DNA of 64,000 bases from Sambucus nigra (lineage: Eukaryota; Streptophyta; Magnoliopsida; Dipsacales; Adoxaceae). The stretch spans positions 539,943,467 to 540,007,466 of the forward strand of contig OX422213.1 of assembly GCA_949130495.1 (NCBI GenBank). The letters are read 5' to 3'. This document shows positions 11,771 to 22,390 of this stretch, one piece after another (position 1 is the first letter of the stretch; each line of letters starts with the position of its first letter). Made by a program: the position numbers and the translations under genes. The notes under the pieces are model-generated. The model worked only from the letters and a program-made list of their open reading frames with translations, made no database searches and was not told where the DNA came from.

Positions 11771-12430
11771 CACATTCGCCATGAATTTGGATCTATCCTA
11801 TTTTGACCAATGATTGGGAAGTTGGTCGGTAATGAGGAAATTTACAATATCAGCGTACAAAGGCGAGCTGAATATTGAGAAGGAAATGACTCGGTAATGG
11901 GGACATGATCAGAGTCAGACGTAAAAATAATATGGGAAAGATGGTCAGCAACAACATTTTCACAACCTTTCTTATCGCAAATTTCAAGGTTAAACTCTTG
12001 GAGTAAGAGAATCCACCGTATCAATCATGGTTTGCAATCCTTTTTATGAAGAAGGTGCCTGAGGGTAGCATCATCAGTGTACATGATGATAGGGGAACCT
12101 ATAAAATATGATCAAAACTTATCAAGAGCAAACACTACGGCTAATAACTCCTTTTTCGGTAGTCGTGTAATGAAGTAGAGCATCATGAAGGGTTTTGCTA
12201 GCATAATAGATGACATGTGGGCGCTTGTCAACTCTCTAGCCAAGCACGACACCAAGTGAAAAATCAGAAGCATTAAATATTATCTCAAAAGAAAGAGACC
12301 AATTGGGAGGTTGGATTATAGGAGCGGAAGTGAGCTCGGTTTTGAGGCGCTCAAAAGCTGTGACACATGCATCATCAAACACAAATGGGACATCTTTGGA
12401 TAAAAGGGTTGTTAAAGGTCAAACGATTTT
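11771..12430 (-). pseudogene. Athila RNase H, second block, decayed
   Basis: The minus strand encodes an RNase H domain, ending in [15 protein letters not shown], then [13 protein letters not shown]. It is broken by several stops and frame changes. One stop interrupts the family motif G-Q-R-V-D-K at the Q codon (TAG). The same TAG is present in the first block at 22793-22797, so it predates the duplication. The domain would degrade the RNA strand of the RNA:DNA hybrid during reverse transcription. Confidence 0.75.
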
Positions 12431-13440
12431 TGAAAAGAATTTAATGAAGCGTCGGTAGAAGCCCGTGTGTCCTAAGAAGGAGAGAATGTCCTTAACAGAC
12501 TTAGGAATGGGAAGCGTGGAAATCAAGTTGAATTTCACTTTATCTACCTCAATACCGGAGTTAGAGACAACATGACCTAAAACAATTCCCTTTTTTAACC
12601 ATAAAATGGCATTTCTCACAATTCAGGACCAACTTCTTTTCTTGGCAGCGCTGGAGAACCATAGTGAGGTGAGACAGGAATTTTTTAAAGGATAAACCAA
12701 AAACGGAGAAGTCATCCATGAAGACTTCGAGAAAATGCTCTACCATGTCATTAAATATACTAGTCATATACCCTTTGAAAAGTCGCAGGTGCATTGCAAA
12801 GGCCAAAGGGCATACGAGAGTACGTAAATGTGCCAAATGGACAAGTAAAGGTAGTCTTCTCTTGGTCTTCAGGGGAAATTGGTATTTGGTTATATCCTGA
12901 ATATCCGTCAAGGAAGCAATAGTAAGCATGGCCTACTAAACACTCAAGCATTTGGTCAATGTACGAGTGAGGGAAGTGGTCTTTGCGAGTGACGGCATTG
13001 AGATTTCTATAATCAATACAAACACGCCAATCGGTTTGTATACGGGTGGGTACAAGCTCATCGTCACTATTTTTAATGATGGTGATGCCAGATTTTTTAG
13101 GCACCATATGAATGGGACTGACCCACTGGCTATTCGATATGGGATAAATGATATCGGCATCAAGAAATTTTAAAATTTTAGCCATTACAACTTCTTTCAT
13201 AGCAAGATTGAGTCTACTTTGTGGCTCATGAGAAGTCTTGGCATTTTCCTCCAAATGCATGCGATGGATACAAACATTGGGGCTCACACCGTGAATATCT
13301 GAAATGGTCCACCCTATAGCAGTGCTATGTTTGGTGAGAGTGTGGACCAATTGCTCTTCTTGAGTCAAAGTCAAGTTGAAAGCAATTATGACTGGGTGAT
13401 GTTGGTTTAGGCCTAAGTAAGTATATTTCAACTCAGCAGG
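12431..13440 (-). pseudogene. Athila reverse transcriptase, second block, two frameshifts
   Basis: The open frame 13431-12760 holds the RT fingers and palm: AGIIYPIS-like, WRVCIDYRNLNA, YCFLDGYSGYN (first catalytic Asp) and FGLCNAPATFQR. One extra base near 12770-12790 relative to the intact copy (23009-24313) moves the reading to another frame, which carries the FMDDFSVFG catalytic box. A second extra A near 12597 shifts it again before LGHVVSNSGIEVDK and FLGHTGFYRRFI. The catalytic residues remain but the protein is broken. Confidence 0.85.
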
Positions 13441-13965
13441 TAATGGCTTAAGCTACAAACTAGGTAGCGGTTCAGGAGAAGCATCGGACTCAGACTCATA
13501 AATAGAGTCCGAGGAAATATCGGAGCATGGGTTAACTGGGTAATCCACAGAATGAAGAGTGTCGACAGAAAGGGATTCGAAAGGAGTAGCCCAAGTGGAA
13601 GTGTCCATCAGTGGTGTAGAATCTAACAAGTCATTTAGTTTAGAGATGGAGGAATCAATATCAAAGTCGGACCCAAAGTGAGCCAAACATTGTTCGATAG
13701 GATCTTCGAGATATGTTTGACCCAACATATCTTGGACCAAGGAGTCAATCATACACACCTCATCAATAGAATCGATGTCGGCCTTTTATTGAATAAGGTG
13801 TAAGATGTTGACTTCAACGGTCATATTGCCAAAAGAAAGATTCATGGACCCATCACGACAATTGATGATGGCATTTACAGTTGCCAAAAAGAGGCGACCC
13901 AATATGATTGGAATATTTGTTAGGTCGGGAGCAGGAGTGTCTAAGATGATGAAATCCAAAGGGTA
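13441..13965 (-). pseudogene. Athila PR-RT linker, second block
   Basis: The minus-strand frame 13758-13453 starts MCMIDSLVQDMLGQTYLEDP and is acidic and Ser-rich, like the variable linker between protease and RT in Athila. Upstream a TAA follows HLIQ. The first block has TAA at the same place (after HLIK). A further TAG follows LPSL at about 13453, where the first block has GAG (Glu), so that one is private to this block. Confidence 0.75.
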
Positions 13966-14294
13966 CTAAAAGTCATAAACTTTTACTAAAACATCTTCAA
14001 CTATTCCTTTAGGCACTTTTACGGAACGGTCGGCAAGTTGAAGAGTAACTCGTGCAGGTTTCATATTTTGTAAACCTAACTCAAGGTAAAGGGAGTAAGG
14101 TAACAAATTAACATTAGCCCCAAGGTCAAGTAAAGATCGAGTAGTGAACTTATCTCCTAACATGCAAGAGACAGTAGGATGACCGGGGTCTTTGTACTTC
14201 ACAACACTGTTCTCATGGATAAGGGAGGTGGCTTGCTCAGTGATGAAGGCATCACGAGGCATATTCGTTCGACGCTTCACAGTGCACAAGTCCT
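13966..14294 (-). pseudogene. Athila aspartic protease, second block
   Basis: The frame 14289-13966 includes GHPTVSCMLGDKF, then SLLDLGANVNLLPYSLY, the retropepsin active-site box (DLGA, family D-[ST/L]-G-A), followed by LQLADRSVKVPKGIVEDVLV. It closes at a TAG after KVYDF, where the first block reads through (YYPLDFIILDTP). The protease would cut the Gag-Pol polyprotein. The upstream frame (14295-14790) is gag. Confidence 0.8.
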
Positions 14295-14790
14295 TTAAGA
14301 ATTTGTCATAGGAGGGAACTTGTTGAATTGCGTTGAGGAATGGAATGTTAATGTTAACATTTTTAAATACTTGCTTGATCTCATCAAATTATTGGGCTTC
14401 TTGGTCGGAGACAACCAATGAGGGAATAGTACTTTGGGCACATAGGCATGGGTGGGCTCTTTAGGTTTGGAGTCAGTTTTTTCTGTGGATTTTGTAGGTG
14501 GTAGAATCTTAGGGAGAGGATTTAATGCGCATTTCGGGATGGGTGGGGTTTGCACATCACGGGGGACATCAGCGCCATTATCAACCTGTTTGCCGGATCT
14601 TAGAGTACTTACCGCTTTCATGTTTGCTTGGTATCTGGGTGGAGTGGAAATGGATCCAACCTCATAAGCCAACTCTTTTCCATTCCCCTTAGGGTTAGCA
14701 GTGGATTGACTAGGAAAATTACCTTTCTCTCGCTCGGACTCAAACTGGTTAAGATGTTGCTCAATCCTTTGGATGGCTTGAGTCTGCGCG
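14295..14790 (-). pseudogene. Athila gag 3' portion, second block, cut by insertion
   Basis: The minus strand encodes the post-domain part of Gag: ELAYEVGSISTPPRYQ, then KAVSTLRSGKQVDNG and a Pro-rich stretch PPIPKCALNPLPKILPPT. It is homologous to 24944-25447 of the first block. The reading is cut at 14790 by the Sirevirus derivative, and the rest of this gag lies at 21775-22370. GCGCG at 14786-14790 is one copy of the target duplication. Confidence 0.85.
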
Positions 14791-16411
14791 CGAAAATGTG
14801 GAATCCCGGGTTTTAAATAATTCACTCGATTAAAATATAATTTCCTTTTAAACAAATACGGAAGCGTTGAATGATGGTTCACAAATAAACAAAGCCAAAT
14901 TTTGTTTTCTCAAAAACGAATTAAAACAAAATTCAAGTCCTGGAATTTGCCTAAGTCATAATTACCAAATTATATCCAAAGTTAGGCGAAACCAATTTTA
15001 GTACATGACTTGAATAAACCAAATTTACCCAATATATAATTTAAGCCCCAAATTAAATATAGTGTGATAATAAACCAAATTTTATCTTGAATTAATTCTA
15101 AGCATGCGTTCTAAATTATGATGCAAGATAAAATAAACAATGTCACACTACGCCGAGATGTACGAGGAAAAACCCAAGACGGGAAACATCCTCGGACGGC
15201 CCTAGCCACAAGTCCACTAGATATGGAATTACAATTACAAGACAAGAGACTTACAACACTCGACTCGAACCCTCTCAAGCCCCGATGCACCTCCTTGTAG
15301 AAACCTCTTCCTAGCGAACAACCTCGGAACACCACCGCGGTCTCGGAATCTACCGATGGGACTTTATATGGTCACCGTCACCCAAGCATGGAGCCTTTCT
15401 TCGTGTGGGTAGAATCTCAACAAAGGTCTTCTTTGTGATGGGGTGTAGAAGCAAACCCGAAACGTCTCTTGAATTCGGTAGAGAAAATCGGTGCCAAAAA
15501 CTCCAAGCAATTGATATAAATATAGAAACTTGGATAAACACAATTGGGTGTAAACTAGAGTGTGTATGAATTTTTCTTTGAAAATTAACACTCAAAACAT
15601 GAACATTTTCCCTAAATAAATTAGCTCTCAAACTCTCTCTAAGAGATGGATATGGAATGGAAAAGTTGTCTTGGAAAATGTGTTTCCCGCACATAATAAT
15701 GTATGAAAAAGTTGGATAAAAACCAAGTGGGGAAAGTGGGAGAAAACTGCAAAAAATTGAAAAACTGTTCCCGCCCTGGCGTCTCGTTCGAACGAACTTG
15801 ACTCTCGTTCGAACGAGACTTCTAACGAGCGACCAGCCTGGGCTCGTTAGAATCTCGTTAGATACCTCGTTAGAACGAAGAACTCGTTCGAACGACATAT
15901 CGAACGACTGACCAGTTTAGGGTCGTTGGCAAACTCGTTCAAACGAACTTGGTTCGAACGACAAAACTCGTTCGAACGAAACCTGGTTCGAACGAAAAAA
16001 CTCGTTCGAACGACATTTCTAACAAACGACCAGAAAGATTGAAAAATTCGATTTTTGGCCCAGAAACTTTTATAAACTTTTATATACTTATTTTAAAGTT
16101 TCTAATTGATTCTTTCTAAAATTAAAATGCAGTTTTTATTTCTCCTAACACCCAATACAAATTGTTCCAAGCTCCTATATACATATAATTACATTCATAC
16201 CTTGGGAGCATGGAACCTTAGTTGATGACGTAGAAACGAGGCACACAAACCGGCATTTTGATGAAGCTTTAAATTCTTTACCGCTACGTCTTCAACATAC
16301 ACTTCATAGGCTTGAGAATTTTACAATAAATACTATCCTATGAATAAATGTTTTTGTCCGGAATTGAGCCAAAACTATATATGGACTCAATTGGAAATTT
16401 GTGTCCTTACA
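14791..16411 (-). repeat. 3' LTR of the gag-only element
   Basis: The minus-strand start is TGTAAGGACACAAATTTCC (ending at plus 16411). The terminal CA has become CG (plus strand CGAAAATG instead of TGAAAATG at 14791). Length is 1621 bp. A TATA-like run on the minus strand lies near 15513-15530. Upstream of it in U3 is a cluster of TTCGAA palindromes (15780-16026). Short open frames of 60-182 codons here recur in the other LTR and are not genes. Confidence 0.93.
15780..16026. repeat. TTCGAA palindrome cluster in U3
   Basis: At least seven close copies of CTCGTTCGAACGA(G/C/A), plus related TCGTTAGAA and TAACGA half-sites, occur within 250 bp. CTCGTTCGAACGAG is a perfect palindrome. The cluster is repeated in the 5' LTR (about 21150-21405) and, degenerate, in the old Sirevirus LTR (about 35055-35260). 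Palindromic repeats in the LTR are a known Sirevirus trait. Confidence 0.85.
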
Positions 16412-16425
16412 AATCTCCCCCTTTG
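16412..16425 (-). promoter_or_regulatory. Polypurine tract of the gag-only element
   Basis: The minus strand reads GCCAAAGGGGGAGATT immediately before the LTR start TGTAAGG. The PPT/LTR junction is shared base for base over more than 25 bases with that of the old Sirevirus relic (34802-34830, + strand). Confidence 0.85.
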
Positions 16426-18148
16426 GCTATTCCGGGACAAAAACCAAACAAAAATCCTAAAGGGTCGTGAAGCTCTACTAGACTCAAAACATAACCCGCC
16501 CAATCTTGACTCAACCCAAGGATCAAACGCTTTGCCATAAAAAGATGCCGCTTTAGAATAATTCCTGCACACTTAAGCAAACTCATCAAATGCATAGGGA
16601 ATATCAAAATATTAAATGCAATTAATTAATTACTCCCCCTAAATTAATTCTCCCTTTAAACACATGACCTACTTAGAAAGACGTCTCCCCCTAAGATAAA
16701 TCTCCCCCAAACGAAGATACGATAATAATAGGATTAGATACCATTTCTCCCCCTATCATCATTCTCCCCCTTTTGGTTCGGGAATAGGCAAAGGATAAAG
16801 AACTAATAGACAGCATGTGAAAGCTTAAAGTGATAAGACATGAAAGCATATGGGCAATTAAAGCAAGGCAAAGACAAACAGATATCATATATATATATAC
16901 TTTAAATATACCAATAAGTACATGTATATATAAATAGATATAAACACACACATGACACAAAATACAATAAGTTTGCACACTCGTATGGCAAAAATGTGTC
17001 ATATGGAAACGGAAGTGTAGGGGTGTGAACTAGCAACAATTAAATTTAGACCCAAACACTTAAGAAACGTTCACGGAGTTCTCATTTGATTGCAAACTTT
17101 ATCACATTTAAATATAACCTCATGTGATAATATAAAGATTGAACTCAATGAACAAACATACACAATGCATACAAGCCTAGCATGATGATGATTCTACAAA
17201 CCAAATAGAGTCATGACATTAAAGACAACTAGGATAAACGGACATTGTGCAAACCGTTGATATACCATCCAATTCTCCCTCAATGAGCATATATATTCTT
17301 TTGTTTTTTAATGAATATATCATACAAACATAGGCCTTGGTAATTGCTTTTTGTTTAATGCCAAATATTCTGTTTTTAGGCCTTTGGATCACGTATTTCT
17401 TTTAGATTCAATCAACGGTGGCTTACTATCGCAAAGGATTTAATTCATCCTTTCGGAGCCCTTCCCCGTGCATAGATTAAGTTATCATGTTTTCATTTTT
17501 TCACACAAATCTCACATGCAACGGATTTTGACATGCACTAGTCCTCCTAGGTCAGAGATATGTAGATGACTAGATTGATAGGGGAACACCTCAAAAAGCT
17601 CAAATATAACATGTGACATTAAGATTTCAAAAGAGCTCGTGCATGTGTGAATAGAGGCATATAGAAATAGAATCCATTTAAACAATACAAAATCCAACTA
17701 CTCCATATAAAACATGGTAAAGAACATTTTAAGGATTGAAAATCTAAACCAAAAGTTCTAGCCATATGGAAGCGTAAACGATAGGATTTAAACACAAATA
17801 TATGCCACATAAAGTGTGTCAAACAAAAATACACACAGAACAAAATCTTTTTGAGTTTTTAACATTTTTAATCAAAAATAAATATTTACTCAAAAGGACA
17901 AACAAAAATCACTTGTATTTTTCATTAAGCTTAAATGAAATAAATAAAACACAAATGATAAACAAAAATCTTTTTATATTATGCAATCAACTCAAATACA
18001 AAATATAATACAAAAAGATAAACAAGTCATAATTTCTAGCATGTGATATGAAATAAGGCAATGACTAGAAAATGACTAAACAAGCATACATTTAGCATAT
18101 GAATATAGCATGAAGTACAAACGCTAAAGTATGCAAACACTAACACAT
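16426..18148 (-). other. Non-coding region replacing pol, with extra polypurine tracts
   Basis: This is the 1.7 kb between the gag stop and the 3' LTR. No pol domain is visible. Five further minus-strand polypurine runs of the type GGGGGAG or close lie near 16631, 16686, 16701, 16746 and 16761. Multiple polypurine tracts before the 3' LTR are a recognised Sirevirus signature. The remainder is AT-rich with nothing recognisable. Confidence 0.75.
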
Positions 18149-20107
18149 TCATCCATTAGATTTAGCAAGGGAGGAAGGATGTGAAAGTAAATGAGAATCA
18201 AAATCCCTATTTTGTAAGGCAACCAAGTCGGATTTCCTAACCCAAATTAATGAAGAATTACTATCTTGGGGTGTAGGAACATTAGCTATCGTGGTTACTT
18301 TACTATGGGATTTTCTAGGAATTCGTTTAAGATCTAAACAAAATTTCCTAAGATGACCTTTTCGACCACAATGAGTACAAGTAAGAATATGTCGAAAAGA
18401 TTTATCTAAGGAGTGATCATTAAATGCATTCCTAGAAAATTCTCCTAAAACATTGGTTTTGACTTTAGGGTTAAAGTCATTACAAGAATTGAAGCCTAAA
18501 CCAAAAGTGTCATTTTTAATTTGGACCGTTCCTAACATTTTATCTAGTTTTTCCGAACGACACTCCAAATCAAATTTGACATTACTAGAATCTTTTAATT
18601 TATTTTCCAATTCTAAAATTTTAGATTCTAGTAAAACATTTCGCTCTTCAAAAGCAAGAAGCTCCTTTTTCAAGGATTCCATTAAACCCCTAAGGCTATC
18701 TCTCTCGCCTTCTACATAGTTAAGCTTCTCTTGAAGAGTCCTCTCATGTGTCCTAAGGTCTTCTATTAAGGCACTTTCATCAAAGACCTTGACACTCTCT
18801 CTTAAACTCGCTTCTAACTTCAAATTAGCTCTTTTCAATTTAATAGATTCTTTATATAATTCATGAAAAGCATTTTGAAGTTCACTCTCATCAACCTCTT
18901 CTTCATTTTCACTCTCTCTTTCTTCTTCACTCTCACTATCATCAAAAATAAGAGAATCATGTACAATGACCTTGGAAGTGGCATGTGCTATAATTTCATC
19001 ATTCGATGAGTTCTCATTATCACTCACATGTCTAGCCATAAAAGCCACAAAATTTTTCTTAGTGGGGGAATCGGGCTTTTCTTCCTTATCACTATCACTA
19101 AGGGTTGCCTTATATGAAATAGGTCGCTTACCATCTTTCCTTAGTTTAGTGGGGCACTCATAAGCCCTATGGACATAACCTTCACAACCAAAACACTTAT
19201 TAGACTCGTCCCTATCTAAATGTTCATTACTAGGTTTAGGGATTTTCTCGGCTTTAGAAATCTTCTCGCTTTTATCATGTTTAGAAGTATCAAATTTCTT
19301 AAAATCATTTTTAACTTTATCTTTGTTAAATTTAAGAAATTTTCTAAATTTACGAGCAAACAAAGCCATATCTTCCGAGTCACTATCACTCTCGCTCTCT
19401 ACTACTTGTTTGACCTCTTTTCGGGCTTTCCAAGCAACGCCCTTTTCAATTTTCTTTTCAGTTTTAGAGGGAAACATATCCAGTTCATAGGTTTGTAAAT
19501 CACCTACAAGCTCTTCTAATTTCGTAGAGGCTAAAGTGGGTAAAGAATTTAAAACAGTCACCTTTGGAATAAATCTATCGGGTAGGGACCTTAAAATTTT
19601 CTTTACAACACGGTCGTCAGGTATTTTCTCTCCCAAGTTAAAGGATGAATTAACTATGTCAGAAAGTCTAGCATAAAATTTATCAAAAGTTTCATTTTCA
19701 TCCATTTTGATAGTTTCAAATTGAGTGGTGAGGTTTTGGAGTTTTGAAGCTTTAACGACACTAGTTCCTTCATGAGTTAATTGTAAAACATCCCAAGCTT
19801 CTTTAGCGGTTTCACACGTCATAATACGTCGGAATTCATCCGGTGCGACAGCGCTAAATAAGGCATTTAAACCACGGGAATTAAAATTTGCAAGCTTAAA
19901 CTCATTTTCGGTCCATCTATCGATGGGTTTGGGAACACGTTCATTTTCAATTAGATGAGTTGGTGGGGAGTACCCGGTAACAACAGACATCCAAACACGT
20001 TCATCGATAGATTTAAGTGCCGATTTCATTCGCGCTTTCCAATACGCGTAATTAGAACCATCAAAAATAGGAAATTTTGAAAATGGGGAAAAATCCATTT
20101 TAGCCAA
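18149..20107 (-). CDS. Sirevirus-type Gag, 652 residues, intact
   Basis: It encodes the structural protein that packages element RNA into virus-like particles in the cytoplasm. Residues 10-45 give the N-terminal copia signature (FPIFDGSNYAYWKARM), then a gag/UBN2-type domain to about 205 (AKEAWDVLQ, LSDIVNSSFNLG, VVKKILRSLPDRF). A CCHC knuckle lies at about 305-318 (CFGCEGYVHRAYEC), an acidic Ser/Glu stretch at 388-410 and a Leu/Glu-rich predicted coiled coil at 412-530. A second CCHC lies at 577-590 (CTHCGRKGHLRKFC). The tail IWVRKSDL resembles the segment just before protease in Sirevirus polyproteins, and the stop follows 30 residues later. The ATG used is 38 bp from the primer site. No frameshift or internal stop is seen. 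It is not a host gene, because it sits between matched LTRs. Confidence 0.9.
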   Translation of the reverse strand: MAKMDFSPFSKFPIFDGSNYAYWKARMKSALKSIDERVWMSVVTGYSPPTHLIENERVPKPIDRWTENEFKLANFNSRGLNALFSAVAPDEFRRIMTCETAKEAWDVLQLTHEGTSVVKASKLQNLTTQFETIKMDENETFDKFYARLSDIVNSSFNLGEKIPDDRVVKKILRSLPDRFIPKVTVLNSLPTLASTKLEELVGDLQTYELDMFPSKTEKKIEKGVAWKARKEVKQVVESESDSDSEDMALFARKFRKFLKFNKDKVKNDFKKFDTSKHDKSEKISKAEKIPKPSNEHLDRDESNKCFGCEGYVHRAYECPTKLRKDGKRPISYKATLSDSDKEEKPDSPTKKNFVAFMARHVSDNENSSNDEIIAHATSKVIVHDSLIFDDSESEEERESENEEEVDESELQNAFHELYKESIKLKRANLKLEASLRESVKVFDESALIEDLRTHERTLQEKLNYVEGERDSLRGLMESLKKELLAFEERNVLLESKILELENKLKDSSNVKFDLECRSEKLDKMLGTVQIKNDTFGLGFNSCNDFNPKVKTNVLGEFSRNAFNDHSLDKSFRHILTCTHCGRKGHLRKFCLDLKRIPRKSHSKVTTIANVPTPQDSNSSLIWVRKSDLVALQNRDFDSHLLSHPSSLAKSNG

Positions 20108-20144
20108 AAATTAAAGGATCTTAACGAAATAATTTATCGTTTTT

Positions 20145-20157
20145 GGCTCTGATACCA
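20145..20157 (-). promoter_or_regulatory. Primer binding site, initiator Met tRNA
   Basis: The minus strand reads TGGTATCAGAGCC, complementary to the 3' end of plant initiator Met tRNA, three bases after the 5' LTR end (20161). This is where reverse transcription would start. Confidence 0.9.
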
Positions 20158-20160
20158 ATT

Positions 20161-21774
20161 TGAAAATGTGGAATCCCGGGTTTTAAATAATTCACTCGAT
20201 TAAAATATAATTTCCTTTTAAACAAATGCGGAAGCGTTGAATGATGGTTCACAAATAAACAAAGCCAAATTTTGTTTTCTCAAAAACGAATTAAAACAAA
20301 ATTCAAGTCCTAGAATTTGCCTAAGTCATAATTACCAAATTATATCCAAAGTTAAGCGAAACCAATTTTAGTACATGACTTGAATAAACCAAATTTACCC
20401 AATATATAATTTAAGTCCCAAATTAAATATAGTGTGATAATAAACCAAATTTTATCTTGAATTAATTCTAAGCATGCGTTCTAAATTATGATGCAAGATA
20501 AAATAAACAATGTCACACTACGCCGAGATGTACGAGGAAAAACCCAAGACGGGAAACAACCTCGGACGGCCCTAGCCACAAGTCCACTAGATATGGAATT
20601 ACAATTACAAGACAAGAGACTTACAACACTCGACTCGAACCCTCTCAAGCCCCGATGCACCTCCTTGTAGAAACCTCTTCCTAGCGAACAACCTCGGAAC
20701 ACCACCGCGGTCTAGGAATCCACCGATGGGACTTTATATGGTCACCGTCACCCAAGCATGGAGCCTTTCCCCGTGTGGGTAGAATCTCAACAAAGGTCTT
20801 CTTTGTGATGGGGTGTAGAAGCAAACCCGAAACGTCTCTTGAATTCGGTAGAGAAAATCGGTGCCAAAAACTCCAAGCAATTGATATAAATATAGAAACT
20901 TGGATAAACACAATTGGGTGTAAACTAGAGTGTGTATGAATTTTTCTTTGAAAATTAACACTCAAAACATGAACATTTTCCCTAAATAAATTAGCTCTCA
21001 AACTCTCTCTAAGAGATGGATATGGAATGGAAAAGTTGTCTTGGAAAATGTGTTTCCCGCACATAATAATGTATGAAAAAGTTGGTTAAAAAACCAAGTG
21101 GGGAAAGTGGGAGAAAACTGCAAAAAACTGCTCAAAACTGTTCCCGCCCTGGCGTCTCGTTCGAACGAACTTGACTCTCGTTCGAACGAGACTTCTAACG
21201 AGCGACCAGCCTGGGCTCGTTAGAATCTCGTTAGATACCTCGTTAGAACGAAGAACTCGTTCGAACGACATATCGAACGACTGACCAGTTTAGGGTCGTT
21301 GGCAAACTCGTTCGAACGAACTTGGTTCGAACGACAAAACTCGTTTGAACGAAACCTGGTTCGAACGAAAAAACTCGTTCGAACGACATTTCTAACGAAC
21401 GATCAGAAAGATTGAAAAATTCGATTTTTGGCCCAGAAACTTTTATATACTTATTTTAAAGTTTCTAATTGATTCTTTCTAAAATTAAAATGCAGTTTTT
21501 ATTTCTCCTAACACCCAATACAAATTGTTCCAAGCTCCTATATACATATAATTACATTCATACCTTGGGAGCATGGAACCTTAGTTGATGACGTAGAAAC
21601 GAGGATCACAAACCGGCATTTTGATGAAGCTTTAAATTCTTTGCCGCTACGTCTTCAACATACACTTCATAGGCTTGAGAATATTACAATAAATACTATC
21701 CTATGAATAAATGTTTTTGTCCGGAATTGAGACAAAACTATATATGGACTCAATTGGAAATTTGTGTCCTTACA
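20161..21774 (-). repeat. 5' LTR of the gag-only element
   Basis: Length is 1614 bp, almost identical to 14791-16411. It ends TGAAAATG on the plus side, so the terminal CA is intact here, unlike in the 3' LTR. It carries the TTCGAA palindrome cluster at about 21150-21405. The plus-strand GCGCG at 21775-21779 closes the target duplication. Confidence 0.93.
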
Positions 21775-22370
21775 GCGCGTGCATGGATTGTTGTTGAGTC
21801 GTGATAAATTGAGTGAGAAGATTCTCAAGAGAGGAGGTGGATTCTTGGGGCGGCGGGGCATAAGGTGATTGGGGAACCAACTCACGGTGAGAACTAAGAG
21901 GCAGGGAAGACTCGTAAGAGGGAGGTGGAACTGGGACAATTTGATGATGGGAGTTTAATGATCCTCCGTGGGGGACAAAGGGTGATGGATGATGTGGTTG
22001 ATGGTATGGAGCATGGTGAATCTGGTCGGGAGGGCAATGTTGCCTTTGTGAGTTTTGTTGAAACCTGGGTGGACCATCTACATTTTGTTGTGGGTGTATT
22101 TATAGGAAAAATATGAATGGTTCCTATTATTTGGATTGTAATTAACGACTGGGGAGCGAGTTTCCTAGTGGTATCAAAAGCACATGTCAGGTCCATGGTG
22201 GGTTTGGGATCATCTTGAACAAGGGGGAACAAATTAGTTAAATGATCTTGACTTAAACAAACATTACAATAAGAAGGAATAGACTCGTTGACATTCATCA
22301 CTTGTTTAGAAAGAGAAACATTTTATTGCATAGAACAACTGAGAGCGTCAACGGTTTTAGTCAAAGTGTT
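21775..22370 (-). pseudogene. Athila gag middle portion, second block
   Basis: This continues the gag split by the gag-only element. It is homologous to about 25345-25945 of the first block, including the Pro/Gln-rich tract and the CNVCLSQDHLTNLFPLVQ motif (family CxxC knuckle-like). It stops abruptly at about 22371, where the sequence switches to the RNase H end of the first block. The N-terminal Retrotrans_gag domain is therefore missing from this second block. Confidence 0.85.
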
Positions 22371-22390
22371 TAAACAAGTGATGAATTTAC
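22365..22390. other. Recombination junction with templated inverted filler
   Basis: Left of it is gag (TCAAAGTGTTT, homologue at about 25928). Right of it is RNase H (AATTTACAATATC, homologue at about 11843). The 16 bases 22371-22386 (taaacaagtgatgaat) are the exact reverse complement of 22293-22308, 63 bp away on the gag side. This looks like fold-back templated synthesis during illegitimate joining. Confidence 0.85.

Larger units (their letters stand above)
14791..21774 (-). mobile_element. Gag-only Sirevirus derivative (TR-GAG type), young
   Basis: It is a complete 6984-bp element: LTRs 14791-16411 and 20161-21774, Met-tRNA primer site 20145-20157, one gag frame (18149-20107), no pol, and several polypurine tracts. 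The target duplication is GCGCG (14786-14790 and 21775-21779); the undisturbed target can be read at about 25340-25352 in the sister Athila block. By hand count the LTRs differ at roughly 22-25 of about 1610 sites (near 1.4 percent) plus one 10-bp gap. Elements with LTRs and gag but no pol have been called TR-GAG. Gag ends just where the protease would begin in a Sirevirus polyprotein. It would need pol from another element. Confidence 0.9.

Noticed and set aside
15111..15898. Open frames of 60-182 codons in the LTR (also 20481-21271)
   Set aside because: They lie fully inside the LTRs and are copied in both. There is no domain, and frames differ between the two copies.
18149..20107. The 652-codon frame as a host zinc-knuckle gene
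   Set aside because: It sits between two near-identical LTRs with primer site and polypurine tract, and its N-terminus is copia Gag.
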